Counted from the first letter of the stretch, positions 18,201 to 26,700 are shown. The stretch: 48,057 nucleotides of DNA from Caldilineaceae bacterium (GCA_020433455.1 JAGRCP010000027.1:1-48057); one strand, 5' to 3'. Translations and numbers: made by a program. The notes: generated by a model not told the origin, from the letters alone.

Positions 18201-18445
18201 GGAGGGCCGTCCTGGGGCCAGGGCCAGCAGGTCGCCATACTGCCCGAATCGTCCAGCAGCACCACCACGTCCAAAGCCTGATCTGCGCTGTCCCGCGTGA
18301 CCGCGGGCTGGGTTGCCTGGCCCACAGGCGCGGCCGACAACGGACGGGGTATAAGCAGGGCAAGAATCACGCCCAGCAGGGCGAGCAACCGATAAAATGG
18401 AACCGGCGCATTTCTCATGCGCCGGCCGAAAAAGAGATCTTTCAC
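15290..18445 (-). CDS. Membrane-anchored von Willebrand factor A domain protein
   Basis: 1051 aa. An N-terminal signal peptide or anchor (~residues 15-38) precedes a vWA domain (~55-260) with an intact metal-ion-dependent adhesion site: DDSGSM, the Thr of GYTRIDLG, and LLTDGEPS. About 650 residues of beta-rich extracellular sequence follow, then a single membrane helix near ~935-960 and an ~85-residue acidic/Ala-rich cytoplasmic tail ending DPWSQGW. The topology suggests an external sensor or adhesin whose tail could contact the tubulin-like protein. The start is GTG with AAGGA 12 nt upstream; an ATG eight codons later (MRNAP) is an alternative. It is the first gene of the three-gene tubulin-like operon. 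Confidence 0.85.
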   Translation of the reverse strand: MKDLFFGRRMRNAPVPFYRLLALLGVILALLIPRPLSAAPVGQATQPAVTRDSADQALDVVVLLDDSGSMATCWPWPQDGPPFNPPCGGASPNLPSDPAGLRYSAARLLLELADADDRVAVVRFDSAAQGVGALGELTPVGSDENRRALSATLQAPDDYFQRGYTRIDLGLDEAIRLLDAGRTPGRSQYVLLLTDGEPSAQSGVINQTARVREQIAALNAAGVLIFPVVLCNPTAGCAGDFLREEFADFGVREANSAPELLQLFSAIVADMKPDRSVIGAAGSGALQLSIRAAHGAQSLTLITPSSALLNLQRDEQSMLARTLTDDANITVSAVEQAQLTAGRWQADTGDQGGFAVVQAASYPQLLNPPPSIADSPASVRYYPAGKPPLLMARGAGPGAAEPITYNDGSVLQPFGDDGVRALALNEEPGAVRLQLGDDAEPLQLVRTFQLEARADLPLVRAISPTVAAPGLLEDGRQQLQAGFQGDDAISDVAGTVFVSDTTDDARNGALVYQAIMQCANRLCRDDGFTPEDGRAYRYTFVLEAVKEGLRFSDWAQSETQLAPAVYLRGLPGELDLARMPADGWPIELASGATEEIGSIQATVTLARADDDDPAVTTPVEGVSVQFNEDVPETGSLATSLRIDGLDDLRPGAYTGTLTLQTFTPSGLPMNVEIRPGAALPVTLDVARPAVIINAEALDFGETLFDTSPNFRLSQEALLPVAFSGDPFALHVEMADNSCPDIIITPDELRRQAGQDVLPLRLSSSQPVPAGTCSGRIALSGPNGDYDVTPTEISWRTRVSAVEWAAVDPTLRLGNLQRPGEEADAILRLRFTGKTPFIVEMADLQAAGSGEQGIAVSDEDVAMSAVEVTGAPDENGLYAVPLTFTARRAIPFDPLRGSVYAGTLGLRVAGLEQVQPVDLTFRSPNTVQRYLAPVFVPVYTLPWALLTVPLTLLLLLLLTARLRGRDFDEDAVEEAAMAATRQMAAAEFAAQAASPASDRAAARSFTPVSAPAQDAVWGRSEWGAPWAGEPADETSAPPATDRAPGDPWSQGW

Positions 18446-18528
18446 GAGTTAAGCTGGTCCTTCAAACCCAAAGCCGATAGATGCAGCGCGGCCCGGATAA
18501 CGCCCGGAAAGCGGTAAACGTTCCGCGT

Positions 18529-18557
18529 CTTATATACCATGAACATGACGGTAACAA
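18529..18557 (-). promoter_or_regulatory. Candidate promoter of the vWA/tubulin-like operon
   Basis: The minus strand reads TTGTTA (18552-18557), a 17-nt spacer, then TATAAG (18529-18534), placing the start about 77 nt before the GTG of the vWA gene. It lies between that gene and the stop codon of the SanA/YdcF-like gene. Confidence 0.45.
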
Positions 18558-18570
18558 CAAGAAAAGGGCT

Positions 18571-19269
18571 CTACAGCAGAGGAATCGGCTCGCCCAGCAC
18601 GGGAGCGGGCGCGCGTCGCACCACATCAAAGAGCGCCATGACCAGCGCAGGCAGTTCCCGGGATTCGGACCAGGCCACGGAGCGGGGATCGTAGGGACGG
18701 CGGTCGGCGATGACGCCCACGGCATCGATTCCCAGCGCGCGGCAGGTGAAGAGCGCACGGGGCAAATGAAATTCCTGGGTCACCAACACAGCGGCATCAA
18801 GCTGAAACACGTGCCGGGCCCGGTAGCAGGTATCGTAGGTGCGACGGCCGCCGTAATCGGGCTGGAGGTCCTCGAGCGGAACGCCCTGAGCCGCGGCATA
18901 AGCCAGCATGGCGCCGGGCTCATCATACTCCAGCGTCTGATTGTCCCCGCTGAGGAGCAGCTTATCGACTTTCCCGGCCTTGTAGAGAGCGATGGCCGTA
19001 TCCACCCGATCGCGCAACATTCCGCTCAGGCGACCGCCGGCATAGACTCGTGCGCCATACACCACCGCGACCCGGGCATGGGCTTCCTGGGTCAGCGCCG
19101 TATCCAGGGCATAGATGTGCCGGCTGTAACGCTGATCCACCCAGGCGCGCCAAAGGTAGGGAAAGGCAATCAGCGCGGCGACAAGCCCCAGCGCAAGCAG
19201 GCTAAGCCAGGCCGGTCGTCGGAAAAAGCGTGGCGATCCAAAAGCGGGTGAAGAGAGTGTACGGGTCAT
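18571..19269 (-). CDS. SanA/YdcF-like membrane protein (DUF218)
   Basis: 232 aa. One N-terminal membrane helix ([20 protein letters not shown]) precedes a DUF218 domain. Family motifs are [21 protein letters not shown], the LLLSGDN loop, RTYDTCYRA and [10 protein letters not shown]. SanA/YdcF/ElyC relatives act at the cell envelope and are linked to lipid-carrier or peptidoglycan metabolism and barrier function; the activity here is unproven. The start was set at MTRTLSS; an upstream ATG at 19317 is possible, and neither has a strong Shine-Dalgarno site. It precedes the vWA operon on the same strand. Confidence 0.85.
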   Translation of the reverse strand: MTRTLSSPAFGSPRFFRRPAWLSLLALGLVAALIAFPYLWRAWVDQRYSRHIYALDTALTQEAHARVAVVYGARVYAGGRLSGMLRDRVDTAIALYKAGKVDKLLLSGDNQTLEYDEPGAMLAYAAAQGVPLEDLQPDYGGRRTYDTCYRARHVFQLDAAVLVTQEFHLPRALFTCRALGIDAVGVIADRRPYDPRSVAWSESRELPALVMALFDVVRRAPAPVLGEPIPLL

Positions 19270-19545
19270 AAAGTGATCAGGGATTTTGCGGACTCCATGT
19301 GGTCCGTTTTCTGCCATCCATTATCTGCAATACGCAAATCATTGCTGTTTCGTTCCCTACATTCTCAACGAACCGAAGACCCGGATTGCGCCGCTCCAGA
19401 AAATCAAACTATGATTTTTGTGATTGCGTGATGAACTATGATTGCGCCATCGGCAGATCAGGCCCCTTAACATCCCCGGCATGAAACACGCCCGCGTATC
19501 CGCCTTATTTGACAGCGCCGACATCCACGCCCATACTGTACGCCC

Positions 19546-21312
19546 ATGAACGATGATCCCAACCGGCAAGACAACTCCCCTCCCCGACAAACCGATCCTT
19601 CCGCCTATTTTCGTCGAGGGCGGGAAAGCCGGGAAGAAGACGATCCGTGGGCGGACGACGCTGCATGGGCGGGCGATGAGGCCGGACCCCTGCTGGACGG
19701 TGAGGCGCTGTTCGTCGAGGAAACCGCATTCGCCTTCACAGACGCCTGGGATGCGGACAGGCGCGCTCTCCTCTTGGACATTCAGGATCAATACGACGAC
19801 ATCATCATTGCCGGTCTGCAGGCCGATCGCCTGGCCGTAGAGCCGGGCGAAGCCGCGACGTACCAGGTTCACGTCCTCAACAACGGCCCCATTCAGGCTG
19901 TCTTTCACGTGCGCGTGGAAGGTTGGCTGGACGAACGCTGGATTACCATCGCGCCCGTAAGTGCGACGCTGGAGCCGGGGCAGCGCGCCACGCTGGAGGT
20001 GGTCATCATGCCCGAGCGGGCGTCAACCAGCCGCGCGGGAGAACATGCTCTGGCCATCGTCACCCGCTCGCCCAATTACCCGGGCCGACGCAGCGCGCTG
20101 GCCGCGACGCTGGTCATCGCGCCGTTTATGGAGATCATTGCCGGCGTTCTGCATCCCGGCCGCACGAGCGTAGGCTGGAACCGCCGGGCCAGGCCCAGCC
20201 GGCTCCCCATCATCAACCGCAGTAATTCCCCCGCCACCATTCGAGTCAGCGGGCAGGAGATCACCCGTTCCTGTCGTTTTGAGTTCGCGCTGCCCAATAT
20301 GGGGCGATGGCAGGCGGACGAGCTGGAAATGACGCTGGAGGCGGGAGAAACAGGATCCGTGCAGGTGCGGGTTACGCCCAGCCGGCCGCGGCTCTTTGGC
20401 CTGAGCCGGGAGCTATTCCCTTATCGAATTATGGTCCGCCCTCAGGATGAGACCCATGCGCCCCAGTCCGTTCCCGGCCGGGTGGAGAATCGTCCGCTCA
20501 TCGGCGTGTGGCACCTGGTCGCGACGCTGGCCCTGGCCGCGGGGGCGCTCATGCTGGCGCTGCTGGTGGGAATGGGCAGCGCACTCTTGTGGCAGAGCGC
20601 GCGCATGACCCGGCCCAGCGTCCCCACGCCGATTCCTGCGCCCCAATCAGCGCCGCCGATTATCGCCATCATGCTCAATAACAGCCCGCCCACCTCACAG
20701 CCGGAGATGACGCCCGCGCCTGTCGTCGACGCGCCGGTAACGGGTGATGCGCCCATCGTCCAGGCCGATCAGGTCTCGGCTCCGAACCCGGGAGCACCCG
20801 AAGCGCCGGGCAACGAATTGCCGGTCACGCGTGTGGCCCCTCCCCTGCCCAGCGGCGGCGGCCTGTCCGCTGCGCCCGACGCCGGCCTGACCTACGGCGA
20901 GATGTTCCGGATGGTGGCGCTTCAATATGATCTGGATTGGCGCATGTTGGCGGCCCAGGCCTACATTGAGAGCAACTTCAACACCCTGGCTCTGGGTGCG
21001 GACGGCGATCTGGGCCTCATGCAGATATTGCCCGGCACGTGGAGAGAATGGTCGCCGGCCGTGGGCGTTGACGACCCCTTCGACGCGTACAGCAACACGC
21101 TGGTGGCTGCGGCCTACCTGGACCACTTGCGCACCGTTTTTGCGGCCCGGGGCCTAAACGACTCGGGCTGGATGTTGGTGGCCTACAATTGGGGGCCGGA
21201 TAAGGTAATCGCCCATTTGGAATCCGGGCAGGGCTGGGAACAGCTTGCATCGGCCCGCCGCCGCTACGCCGAGCGCATCCTGGAAATCGCCAACAACATC
21301 GCGTTGGAATGA
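19546..21312 (+). CDS. Membrane-anchored lytic transglycosylase with N-terminal beta-sandwich region
   Basis: 588 aa, no signal peptide. Residues 1-~75 are acidic and disordered. Residues ~80-310 look like two Ig-like beta-sandwich repeats (EPGEAATYQVHVLNNG, then LEAGETGSVQVRV). A single membrane helix is at ~322-350, followed by a Pro-rich linker (~355-450) and a C-terminal SLT domain (~455-588). The SLT motifs are AYIESNFN with the catalytic Glu, DGDLGLMQILPGTW, and LVAYNWGP. The predicted topology puts the beta-sandwiches in the cytoplasm and the peptidoglycan-cleaving domain outside. It is transcribed divergently from SanA-like and vWA/tubulin-like genes, suggesting a wall-remodelling context. 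Confidence 0.87.
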   Translation: MNDDPNRQDNSPPRQTDPSAYFRRGRESREEDDPWADDAAWAGDEAGPLLDGEALFVEETAFAFTDAWDADRRALLLDIQDQYDDIIIAGLQADRLAVEPGEAATYQVHVLNNGPIQAVFHVRVEGWLDERWITIAPVSATLEPGQRATLEVVIMPERASTSRAGEHALAIVTRSPNYPGRRSALAATLVIAPFMEIIAGVLHPGRTSVGWNRRARPSRLPIINRSNSPATIRVSGQEITRSCRFEFALPNMGRWQADELEMTLEAGETGSVQVRVTPSRPRLFGLSRELFPYRIMVRPQDETHAPQSVPGRVENRPLIGVWHLVATLALAAGALMLALLVGMGSALLWQSARMTRPSVPTPIPAPQSAPPIIAIMLNNSPPTSQPEMTPAPVVDAPVTGDAPIVQADQVSAPNPGAPEAPGNELPVTRVAPPLPSGGGLSAAPDAGLTYGEMFRMVALQYDLDWRMLAAQAYIESNFNTLALGADGDLGLMQILPGTWREWSPAVGVDDPFDAYSNTLVAAAYLDHLRTVFAARGLNDSGWMLVAYNWGPDKVIAHLESGQGWEQLASARRRYAERILEIANNIALE

Positions 21313-21376
21313 ACTTGATTCAGGCGGCGCGCATGTTGTCGGCAGATGAATGACGCGTGACTCCTGATGCGTCACC

Positions 21377-23221
21377 CTATCCCCTTTTTTCCTCGCCGAT
21401 TGTCCCATCCAAAAATTCCGCCATGCGGGTAAAGCTGTCGATACGGTTGGCCAGCTTGCTGATCTTGTGGCCTTCATCCGCATAGTGGAGAAACTCCACC
21501 GTGCCGCCCGCCGCGCGCACCCGCTCCACCACCTGCTCGGACTCATAAAGAGGCACCCGGGGATCGTTGTCGCCGGCGATAACCAGCAGCGGCATGTCAA
21601 TGCGCTCGGCCTTGTGGATGGGGGAAATCCGCTCCAACAGCGCCCGGTGATTGGCCAGGCTGCCGTATTCCCGCTCCCGATGGGCGCGACGCCAGTCGCT
21701 GGTCCGCTCCAGGAAGGTGACCCAGTTGGCAATTCCCACCACGTCAATGCCCGCGGAAAAAAGTTCAGGGTATTCGGTCAGTGCGGCCAGCACCATAAAA
21801 CCACCGTAGCTGCGCCCGTAAACGGCGATACGCGCGTTGTTGATCTCCTGCCGGGCGTGGAGCCAGAAGACCGCATGCTGGAGATCGGCCACGCTCTCCA
21901 TGCGCTTCTCCACGTCGTCCAGCATCATGTACGCACGGCCATAGCCGGTGCTGCCCCGGACGTTCGTCACCAAAAGCGCATAGCCCCGCTGGAGGAAATA
22001 CTGAAAGCGCACGTCAAAATCGGGACGCTGCTGGCCGGCAGGACCGCCGTGGACGTAGAGAATGCACGGATAGCCGCCCGCGGGGGGCGCACTCTGCGGC
22101 GTATAGTAAAAAGCCGGGATCCGGCGTCCATCGTGGGTGGGAAAGTGAATCAAATCCGGGACAACGAAAGTGTCGGAGCCGATGCCGGCCCGATTGGAGG
22201 CCGTCACCGGACGGGCGCTTTCGGCGCGCAGGTCGCAAAGCCAAATATCGGAGGGGTTCGCAGCATTTTGACGCGAGAAGATCAGGGTGTCCCGACCGCC
22301 GTAAGCCGGGTCGGCAATGACGCCGTCGGGCGCATACGCGACGGGCGTAATCCCGCCGTCGGCCAGATTCACCCGGTAGAGATGGCTATAGCCTTCAACA
22401 TTGAGCGCCAGGGTCGCCTCCTCGCCGTCGTCCCGCACGGCCAGGAGTTCCAGTTCGCACGCAGCGTCATGACCGGCCGGCAGGTCATGCGCCGCCACAA
22501 TCTCGGTCAGCTCGCCGCTCGCCGCGTCCAGCCGACAAAGCGCGCCGGCATCCCACTCCAGGTCGGTCAGAAGATAAATGCCCCTTTCCTTCCAGTTGAA
22601 CGCGGCATAGCGGGCATGGCCCTTCTCCCCGAGCAGGCGTCGCTCGACGCCCGTGGCCACATCCAGCACGGAAAGTTCAATCTGCTCCGTCGCCGCCACA
22701 TCGACCATGAGCAGCTGATCGCCGTCCGGCGACCAGGCGGCGATCATGCGGTTGCCCCGCATTTCGGCCAGCATCCGCCGCTCGCCCGTAACGATATCCA
22801 TGATCCACGGGTCAAAATCCCGGGACGAACGGGCATTGCTGGTGTAAACGATCTGCCTGCCGTCGCGGCTGAACGCGCCAAAGCGATGGATGGCCTCATC
22901 ATCAGGCGTGAGGCGGCGCACGTCATGCCCGTCGCCGCCGAAACCGGTGATGAGATATAGCTGCTGGCGCTCATTGCCGCCCACATCACTCACGGCAATG
23001 AGATGGTCGGCCGCGGCCGTGGCGTAGAGTTCCCAGACCTTATCGGCGAAGAAAGTGAGCTGCCGGGGCCAGGCCGGCTCGGCGCCGTCGGCTATGGAGA
23101 CGCTCCATACCTGATTGTTGCCGGTAATGTCGGTGAGGAAGGCAATCCGCCGACCGTCGGGCGCAAGCGCGGGCATGGTCGCACTGCGAATGTTGAGGTA
23201 ACGGGCGAAATCAATGGGCAT
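21377..23221 (-). CDS. S9 family prolyl-oligopeptidase-type serine peptidase
   Basis: 614 aa. An N-terminal beta-propeller region (~1-340; repeated WSPDGD-like blades, for example LAPDGRRIAFL) precedes an alpha/beta-hydrolase domain. The catalytic triad is visible: Ser in GRSYGGF (~469), Asp in AGDNDPRVP (~552) and His in YADEGHKI (~584). It lacks a signal peptide, so it is probably cytosolic, cleaving small peptides (acylaminoacyl-peptidase or dipeptidyl-peptidase-like). The ATG at 23221 is preceded by AGGAG at 8 nt. It converges with the transglycosylase gene. Confidence 0.93.
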   Translation of the reverse strand: MPIDFARYLNIRSATMPALAPDGRRIAFLTDITGNNQVWSVSIADGAEPAWPRQLTFFADKVWELYATAAADHLIAVSDVGGNERQQLYLITGFGGDGHDVRRLTPDDEAIHRFGAFSRDGRQIVYTSNARSSRDFDPWIMDIVTGERRMLAEMRGNRMIAAWSPDGDQLLMVDVAATEQIELSVLDVATGVERRLLGEKGHARYAAFNWKERGIYLLTDLEWDAGALCRLDAASGELTEIVAAHDLPAGHDAACELELLAVRDDGEEATLALNVEGYSHLYRVNLADGGITPVAYAPDGVIADPAYGGRDTLIFSRQNAANPSDIWLCDLRAESARPVTASNRAGIGSDTFVVPDLIHFPTHDGRRIPAFYYTPQSAPPAGGYPCILYVHGGPAGQQRPDFDVRFQYFLQRGYALLVTNVRGSTGYGRAYMMLDDVEKRMESVADLQHAVFWLHARQEINNARIAVYGRSYGGFMVLAALTEYPELFSAGIDVVGIANWVTFLERTSDWRRAHREREYGSLANHRALLERISPIHKAERIDMPLLVIAGDNDPRVPLYESEQVVERVRAAGGTVEFLHYADEGHKISKLANRIDSFTRMAEFLDGTIGEEKRG

Positions 23222-23311
23222 GACGTGATCTCCTGGAATCAAAACGATGGGTCAATGGGGTGGCATTTCGAGCGGCATGAGGTTAATTGTCAGATGGATA
23301 AGCAGGTAAGG

Positions 23312-25210
23312 TCAGCCCGCCTCTTTTCGCTCTTCCAGCTCAAACCAGCGTTCCAGCGCGTCATCCAGTTGCGCTTCGGCTTTCTCCAGCTCTCCGACCA
23401 GTTCCTGCAGGCGCTGATAATCGTCGCCCGCGTCGCTCATGGCCGTGTGGAGGCGCGCCTTTTCCGTCTCCAGTTGGGCAATACGCGCTTCCAACGCCTC
23501 CAGCTCGCGCGCTTCTTTCCAGCTCAGCTTACGGGATGAGGGTGATGAGGACCTGGGCGGTTCCGCTTTTTGGGGCGGCGGCGCGCTGGTCTCCTGGCGG
23601 GCGGAAGGCGCGGCCGCCTGACTCAAGCGGATAAACGTGCTGTAGGGTGTGGGGTAGCGGGGGCCCAGCTTGCCGGCCTGCATTTCAGCCAGGTGATCCA
23701 CCGTGCGGTCGAGAAAATACCGGTCATGGCTGACCACCACCAGACAGCCAGCAAAGTGATCGAGAAACTCTTCCAGCACGGTGAGCGTCTGAATGTCCAG
23801 ATCGTTGGTGGGCTCATCCAGCAGAAGCACGTTGGGCTGATGAACCAAAGTACGCAGAAGGTAGAGTCGGCGTCGCTCTCCGCCGCTGAGGCTGCCCACC
23901 CGGGCCCACTGCATGGGCCGGGGAAAGAGAAACCACTCCAGCATCTGTGCGGCCTCAATGCGATCGCCGTCCTTGGTTTGAATCAAAGCGGCTTCATCTT
24001 CGATAAGTTCGATGACGCGCTTGCGGGGATCCAGGCCGGCGCTGCGCTGGTCGTAATAGCCAATCTTCACCGTCTCCCCCCAGCGTACGCTGCCCTTGTC
24101 GGGCGGCAGAGCGCCGGCCAGGATGTTGAGCAGCGTACTCTTGCCCGCGCCGTTGGGTCCCATAATGCCCAGACGTTCGCCCGGTTCCAGATGCAGGGCG
24201 ACGCCGTCAAGGACGCAAGCGTCGCCGAAGCGCTTCACAAGGCCCTGGGCATCCAGCGCTTGCTTGCCCAACCGGCGGCTCGCCAATGCTATAGAAACTC
24301 GATCTTCGCCCGCATCGTACTGAAGTTCCAGCAGTTCATCCACCCGCTGCTTGCGCGCCTTCTGCTTGGTCCCCCGGGCCATGGGCATGCGTCGCAGCCA
24401 GGCCAGTTCACGCTGGAGCAACTTCTGGCGCTTCTGCTCGGCCGCGGCCAGGCGCTCGTGGTGCGACGCACGCGCGTTCAGGTAACGGGTGTAGTTACCG
24501 CTATAGCTGACCAGCCGGCGCCGGTCCAGCTCCACAATCCGGTTGACGACCCGATCCAGAAAATAGCGGTCATGGGTAACCATGAGGAGTGCGCCGGGCG
24601 TAGTCGCCAGATAGTCTTCCAGCCAGGCCACGGTGTCGGCGTCAATGTGGTTGGTCGGCTCATCCAGCACCAACAGATCGGCCCGATCGATGAGCGCGCG
24701 GGCCAGGGCCACGCGCTTGCGCTGACCGCCGCTGAGGGTAGCGATCGGGGCATCAAAATAGGTGACGCCCAGCCGGGTAAGGATCGCCTTGGCGTTGGCC
24801 TCAGCCGCCCAGCCGCCGGTGCGGTCCAGTTCGCCGCCCAATTCCATAAGTCGGGTCTGAAGTGCAGAATCCGCAGGCGCGCGCAGGAGTGCGTCGCCGG
24901 TCTCCTCGTAGGCGCGCAGGAGCTGCATCTGGGGCGAGTCGCTATGAAAAATAGCTTCCAGCACGGTCCGGGTATCGTCCAGTTCCGGCTCCTGGGCCAA
25001 ATATTCGATACGCACGCCGCCCGGCGAGGTGACGCTGCCCTGGTCCGGCGCTTCCAGCCCGGCGGCGATGCGCAAAAGGGTGCTCTTGCCGCTGCCGTTG
25101 ACGCCGATCAGGCCGATACGGTCGCCTTCGTTAATGAGCAGATCGGCATCCTCAAAGAGCAGCCGTTCGCTGAATTGCTTGGTGAGATGTTGGATGGTCA
25201 GGAGATTCAT
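23312..25210 (-). CDS. ABC-F family ATPase (Uup-like)
   Basis: 632 aa with two ABC domains in tandem and no membrane segments. Walker A motifs are GVNGSGKS and GPNGAGKS; signatures are LSGGQRKR and LSGGERRR; Walker B motifs are LLVLDEPTNH and VLLLDEPTND. The linker of about 80 charged residues between domains is the ABC-F hallmark. The C-terminal ~100 residues (from SRKLSWKEARELE) form a coiled coil as in Uup/Ettan-type members. It acts on ribosomes or DNA-linked processes rather than transport. The start lies in a perfect 14-nt tandem duplication and lacks a Shine-Dalgarno site; a possible 5-codon upstream reading frame ends on it. Confidence 0.93.
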   Translation of the reverse strand: MNLLTIQHLTKQFSERLLFEDADLLINEGDRIGLIGVNGSGKSTLLRIAAGLEAPDQGSVTSPGGVRIEYLAQEPELDDTRTVLEAIFHSDSPQMQLLRAYEETGDALLRAPADSALQTRLMELGGELDRTGGWAAEANAKAILTRLGVTYFDAPIATLSGGQRKRVALARALIDRADLLVLDEPTNHIDADTVAWLEDYLATTPGALLMVTHDRYFLDRVVNRIVELDRRRLVSYSGNYTRYLNARASHHERLAAAEQKRQKLLQRELAWLRRMPMARGTKQKARKQRVDELLELQYDAGEDRVSIALASRRLGKQALDAQGLVKRFGDACVLDGVALHLEPGERLGIMGPNGAGKSTLLNILAGALPPDKGSVRWGETVKIGYYDQRSAGLDPRKRVIELIEDEAALIQTKDGDRIEAAQMLEWFLFPRPMQWARVGSLSGGERRRLYLLRTLVHQPNVLLLDEPTNDLDIQTLTVLEEFLDHFAGCLVVVSHDRYFLDRTVDHLAEMQAGKLGPRYPTPYSTFIRLSQAAAPSARQETSAPPPQKAEPPRSSSPSSRKLSWKEARELEALEARIAQLETEKARLHTAMSDAGDDYQRLQELVGELEKAEAQLDDALERWFELEERKEAG

Positions 25211-25233
25211 GGAAGGAAATTCATGGAAGGAAA
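25206..25233. repeat. Perfect 14-nt tandem duplication over the ABC-F start codon
   Basis: TTCATGGAAGGAAA occurs twice in a row (25206-25219, 25220-25233). On the minus strand the upstream copy supplies an extra ATG opening a 5-codon frame (MNFLP) whose TGA overlaps the ABC-F ATG as ATGA. Leader-peptide control is known for some ABC-F genes; here it is only a possibility. Confidence 0.9.
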
Positions 25234-25242
25234 TTTCTAATG

Positions 25243-25336
25243 CGTAATGCGTACTACGGTAAGACGTAGCGGCACGTAAATCCACATACGGCTTGAAACG
25301 GCGAGGGCAATTACGCAGTAAGCAGTACGCATTACG
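25243..25336. repeat. 13-bp inverted repeat with GCGTAAT words
   Basis: CGTAATGCGTACT (25243-25255) and its exact complement AGTACGCATTACG (25324-25336) are separated by 68 nt. The right arm includes the stop codon of the gene ending at 25332. Heptad-like words GCGTAAT/GCGTACT occur inside. Likely a 3'-end hairpin for the minus-strand gene or a repeat element; no T-tract. Confidence 0.85.
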
Positions 25337-25982
25337 GCTGGAGCAGCGCCGGCCCATACCCCAGCAGTTGGGGTTCGCCCCAAACAGCCCAGTTCCAACG
25401 GTTGTCGCCCAGGCCGTCGGTGATAAACTGGAGCACCATTTCGCGGCCGCCGGGATTGGGCAGATCGATGAGATGGCGCTCCCACTCGTTGGTCTGCTTG
25501 GTTACGCTCCACACCCGCATGCCGTTAACAAAGATGCGGAAGGCGCAGAGATTGTCGCCTTCCATCATGGCGCCGTCGCGGATGCCCACAGCAAAGCGCA
25601 GGCGCAGGCTTGTGACGACGGAGGGTACGGAAAGATTGTATTCGCAGACCGCGGCCCCCACGGTGGGCGGATGCTCCCAAATCGCGGGTTGGCGAATCAT
25701 GCCGCAGGTAGCAGACGCGACTTTGATCTCCATCATGTCGGCCTGACGGGTTGCGGCCTTGCGTGCGCTGGGGAAGCCCTCGATAAAGTCATACTGCCAG
25801 AGGAGCGCCCGCTCATCATCCGCCGGCTCAATTTCCTCATCCAGCATAGTCTGCCATAGCTCTTCCTGCCACTTGAGATAGCTGATGTACTGGGAAAGCT
25901 GGTTGAGAGACTGCTCATTGAGATCGGAAATGCGGCGCACAATACTGTCAATGGTCTCCTGGCGGGCGTCAAATTCGGCCAT
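25332..25982 (-). CDS. Hypothetical protein with C-terminal beta-sandwich-like region
   Basis: 216 aa, not recognised. The N-terminal ~60 residues are helical and charged (IDSIVRRISDLNEQ, LSQYISYLKWQEELWQ). Residues ~75-216 are beta-rich with many aromatic residues (CAFRIFVNGMRVW, NRWNWAVWGEPQLL), resembling carbohydrate-binding-type jelly-roll modules. No signal peptide is seen. It sits upstream of the ABC-F gene on the same strand, with a 121-nt repeat-rich gap. The function is unknown. Confidence 0.7.
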   Translation of the reverse strand: MAEFDARQETIDSIVRRISDLNEQSLNQLSQYISYLKWQEELWQTMLDEEIEPADDERALLWQYDFIEGFPSARKAATRQADMMEIKVASATCGMIRQPAIWEHPPTVGAAVCEYNLSVPSVVTSLRLRFAVGIRDGAMMEGDNLCAFRIFVNGMRVWSVTKQTNEWERHLIDLPNPGGREMVLQFITDGLGDNRWNWAVWGEPQLLGYGPALLQP

Positions 25983-26031
25983 GGGAAAGATCCAATCCGC
26001 GATGGGTGAAAGAAGATAAAAACGTGATGCA

Positions 26032-26094
26032 TGAAACGTGAGCGACAGATTGCCTATTCACGTCCCGCACATCACGTTTCAGAATCACGTTTCA
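26032..26094. repeat. Inverted and direct word repeat (TGAAACGTGA)
   Basis: TGAAACGTGA (26032-26041) is complementary to TCACGTTTCA at both 26072-26081 and 26085-26094; the latter two are direct repeats with period 13. It lies between the hypothetical gene and the HNH gene. Confidence 0.8.
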
Positions 26095-26136
26095 GATAAA
26101 ATCGCTGTGACTGTCCGCTGTGACTGTCCAACGAAC

Positions 26137-26700
26137 CTAAAACGACGTCATCAGTGCGTCGTCATATTCCGGCATCCAGCGAGGCGACTGGTTGCGGCTC
26201 ATGCCCATGAGCATCTCCCACCGCTCTGCTGCAACGGGATTGCTCAACAAAACCAGCGCAACGTAGCTCGGCTCAAAGGGCTTGCGGAGCAAAGCCATCC
26301 CTGCCTCTTCGGGCGTCAACGAGCCTTTCTTCTGGTTACAGCGCTTGCAGGCCGTGGTCAGATTTTGCCAATCATGGGAGCCGCCGCGGCTGCGGGGCAA
26401 GACGTGATCGACGGTCAGGTTATTGCGTCCGGGCGTTTCACCGCAATATTGGCAGGTGTAAGCGTCCCGCAGCATGATCGCGGAACGGGTTGCGGGCACC
26501 CGCCGATGGGGCAGACGCACATAGTGGACGAGGCGGATAACCAGAGGCACGGGAATGGCGCTATGGTGGCTGCGCAACATCTGCTGGGTTGCTTCCAACA
26601 TTTCCGCCTTTTCGCGCAGGAGGAGGACAACCGCGCGCCGCACCGACACGAGACTGAGTGGCTCATAGCTGGCGTTCAAAACCAGCACCTGCTTCGACAT
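26137..26700 (-). CDS. HNH endonuclease domain protein
   Basis: 187 aa. The HNH/beta-beta-alpha-metal nuclease core spans ~residues 75-125: [19 protein letters not shown] (catalytic His), then [14 protein letters not shown], with two CxxC zinc knuckles. The N-terminal part ([23 protein letters not shown]) is typical of a widespread chromosomal HNH group, distinct from phage homing enzymes, whose role is unsettled but suspected in DNA repair. The start at 26700 matches the family N-terminus. It is minus-strand, with neighbours of unrelated function. Confidence 0.9.
   Translation of the reverse strand: MSKQVLVLNASYEPLSLVSVRRAVVLLLREKAEMLEATQQMLRSHHSAIPVPLVIRLVHYVRLPHRRVPATRSAIMLRDAYTCQYCGETPGRNNLTVDHVLPRSRGGSHDWQNLTTACKRCNQKKGSLTPEEAGMALLRKPFEPSYVALVLLSNPVAAERWEMLMGMSRNQSPRWMPEYDDALMTSF

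Noticed and set aside
16256-18517. 753-aa plus-strand open frame
   Set aside because: Antisense shadow of the vWA gene in high-GC sequence; no domain motifs or Shine-Dalgarno site.
21467-22960. 497-aa plus-strand open frame
   Set aside because: Antisense to the S9 peptidase, whose catalytic triad is intact.
23570-25240. 556-aa plus-strand open frame
   Set aside because: Antisense to the ABC-F gene with intact Walker motifs; a product of GC-rich codon usage.
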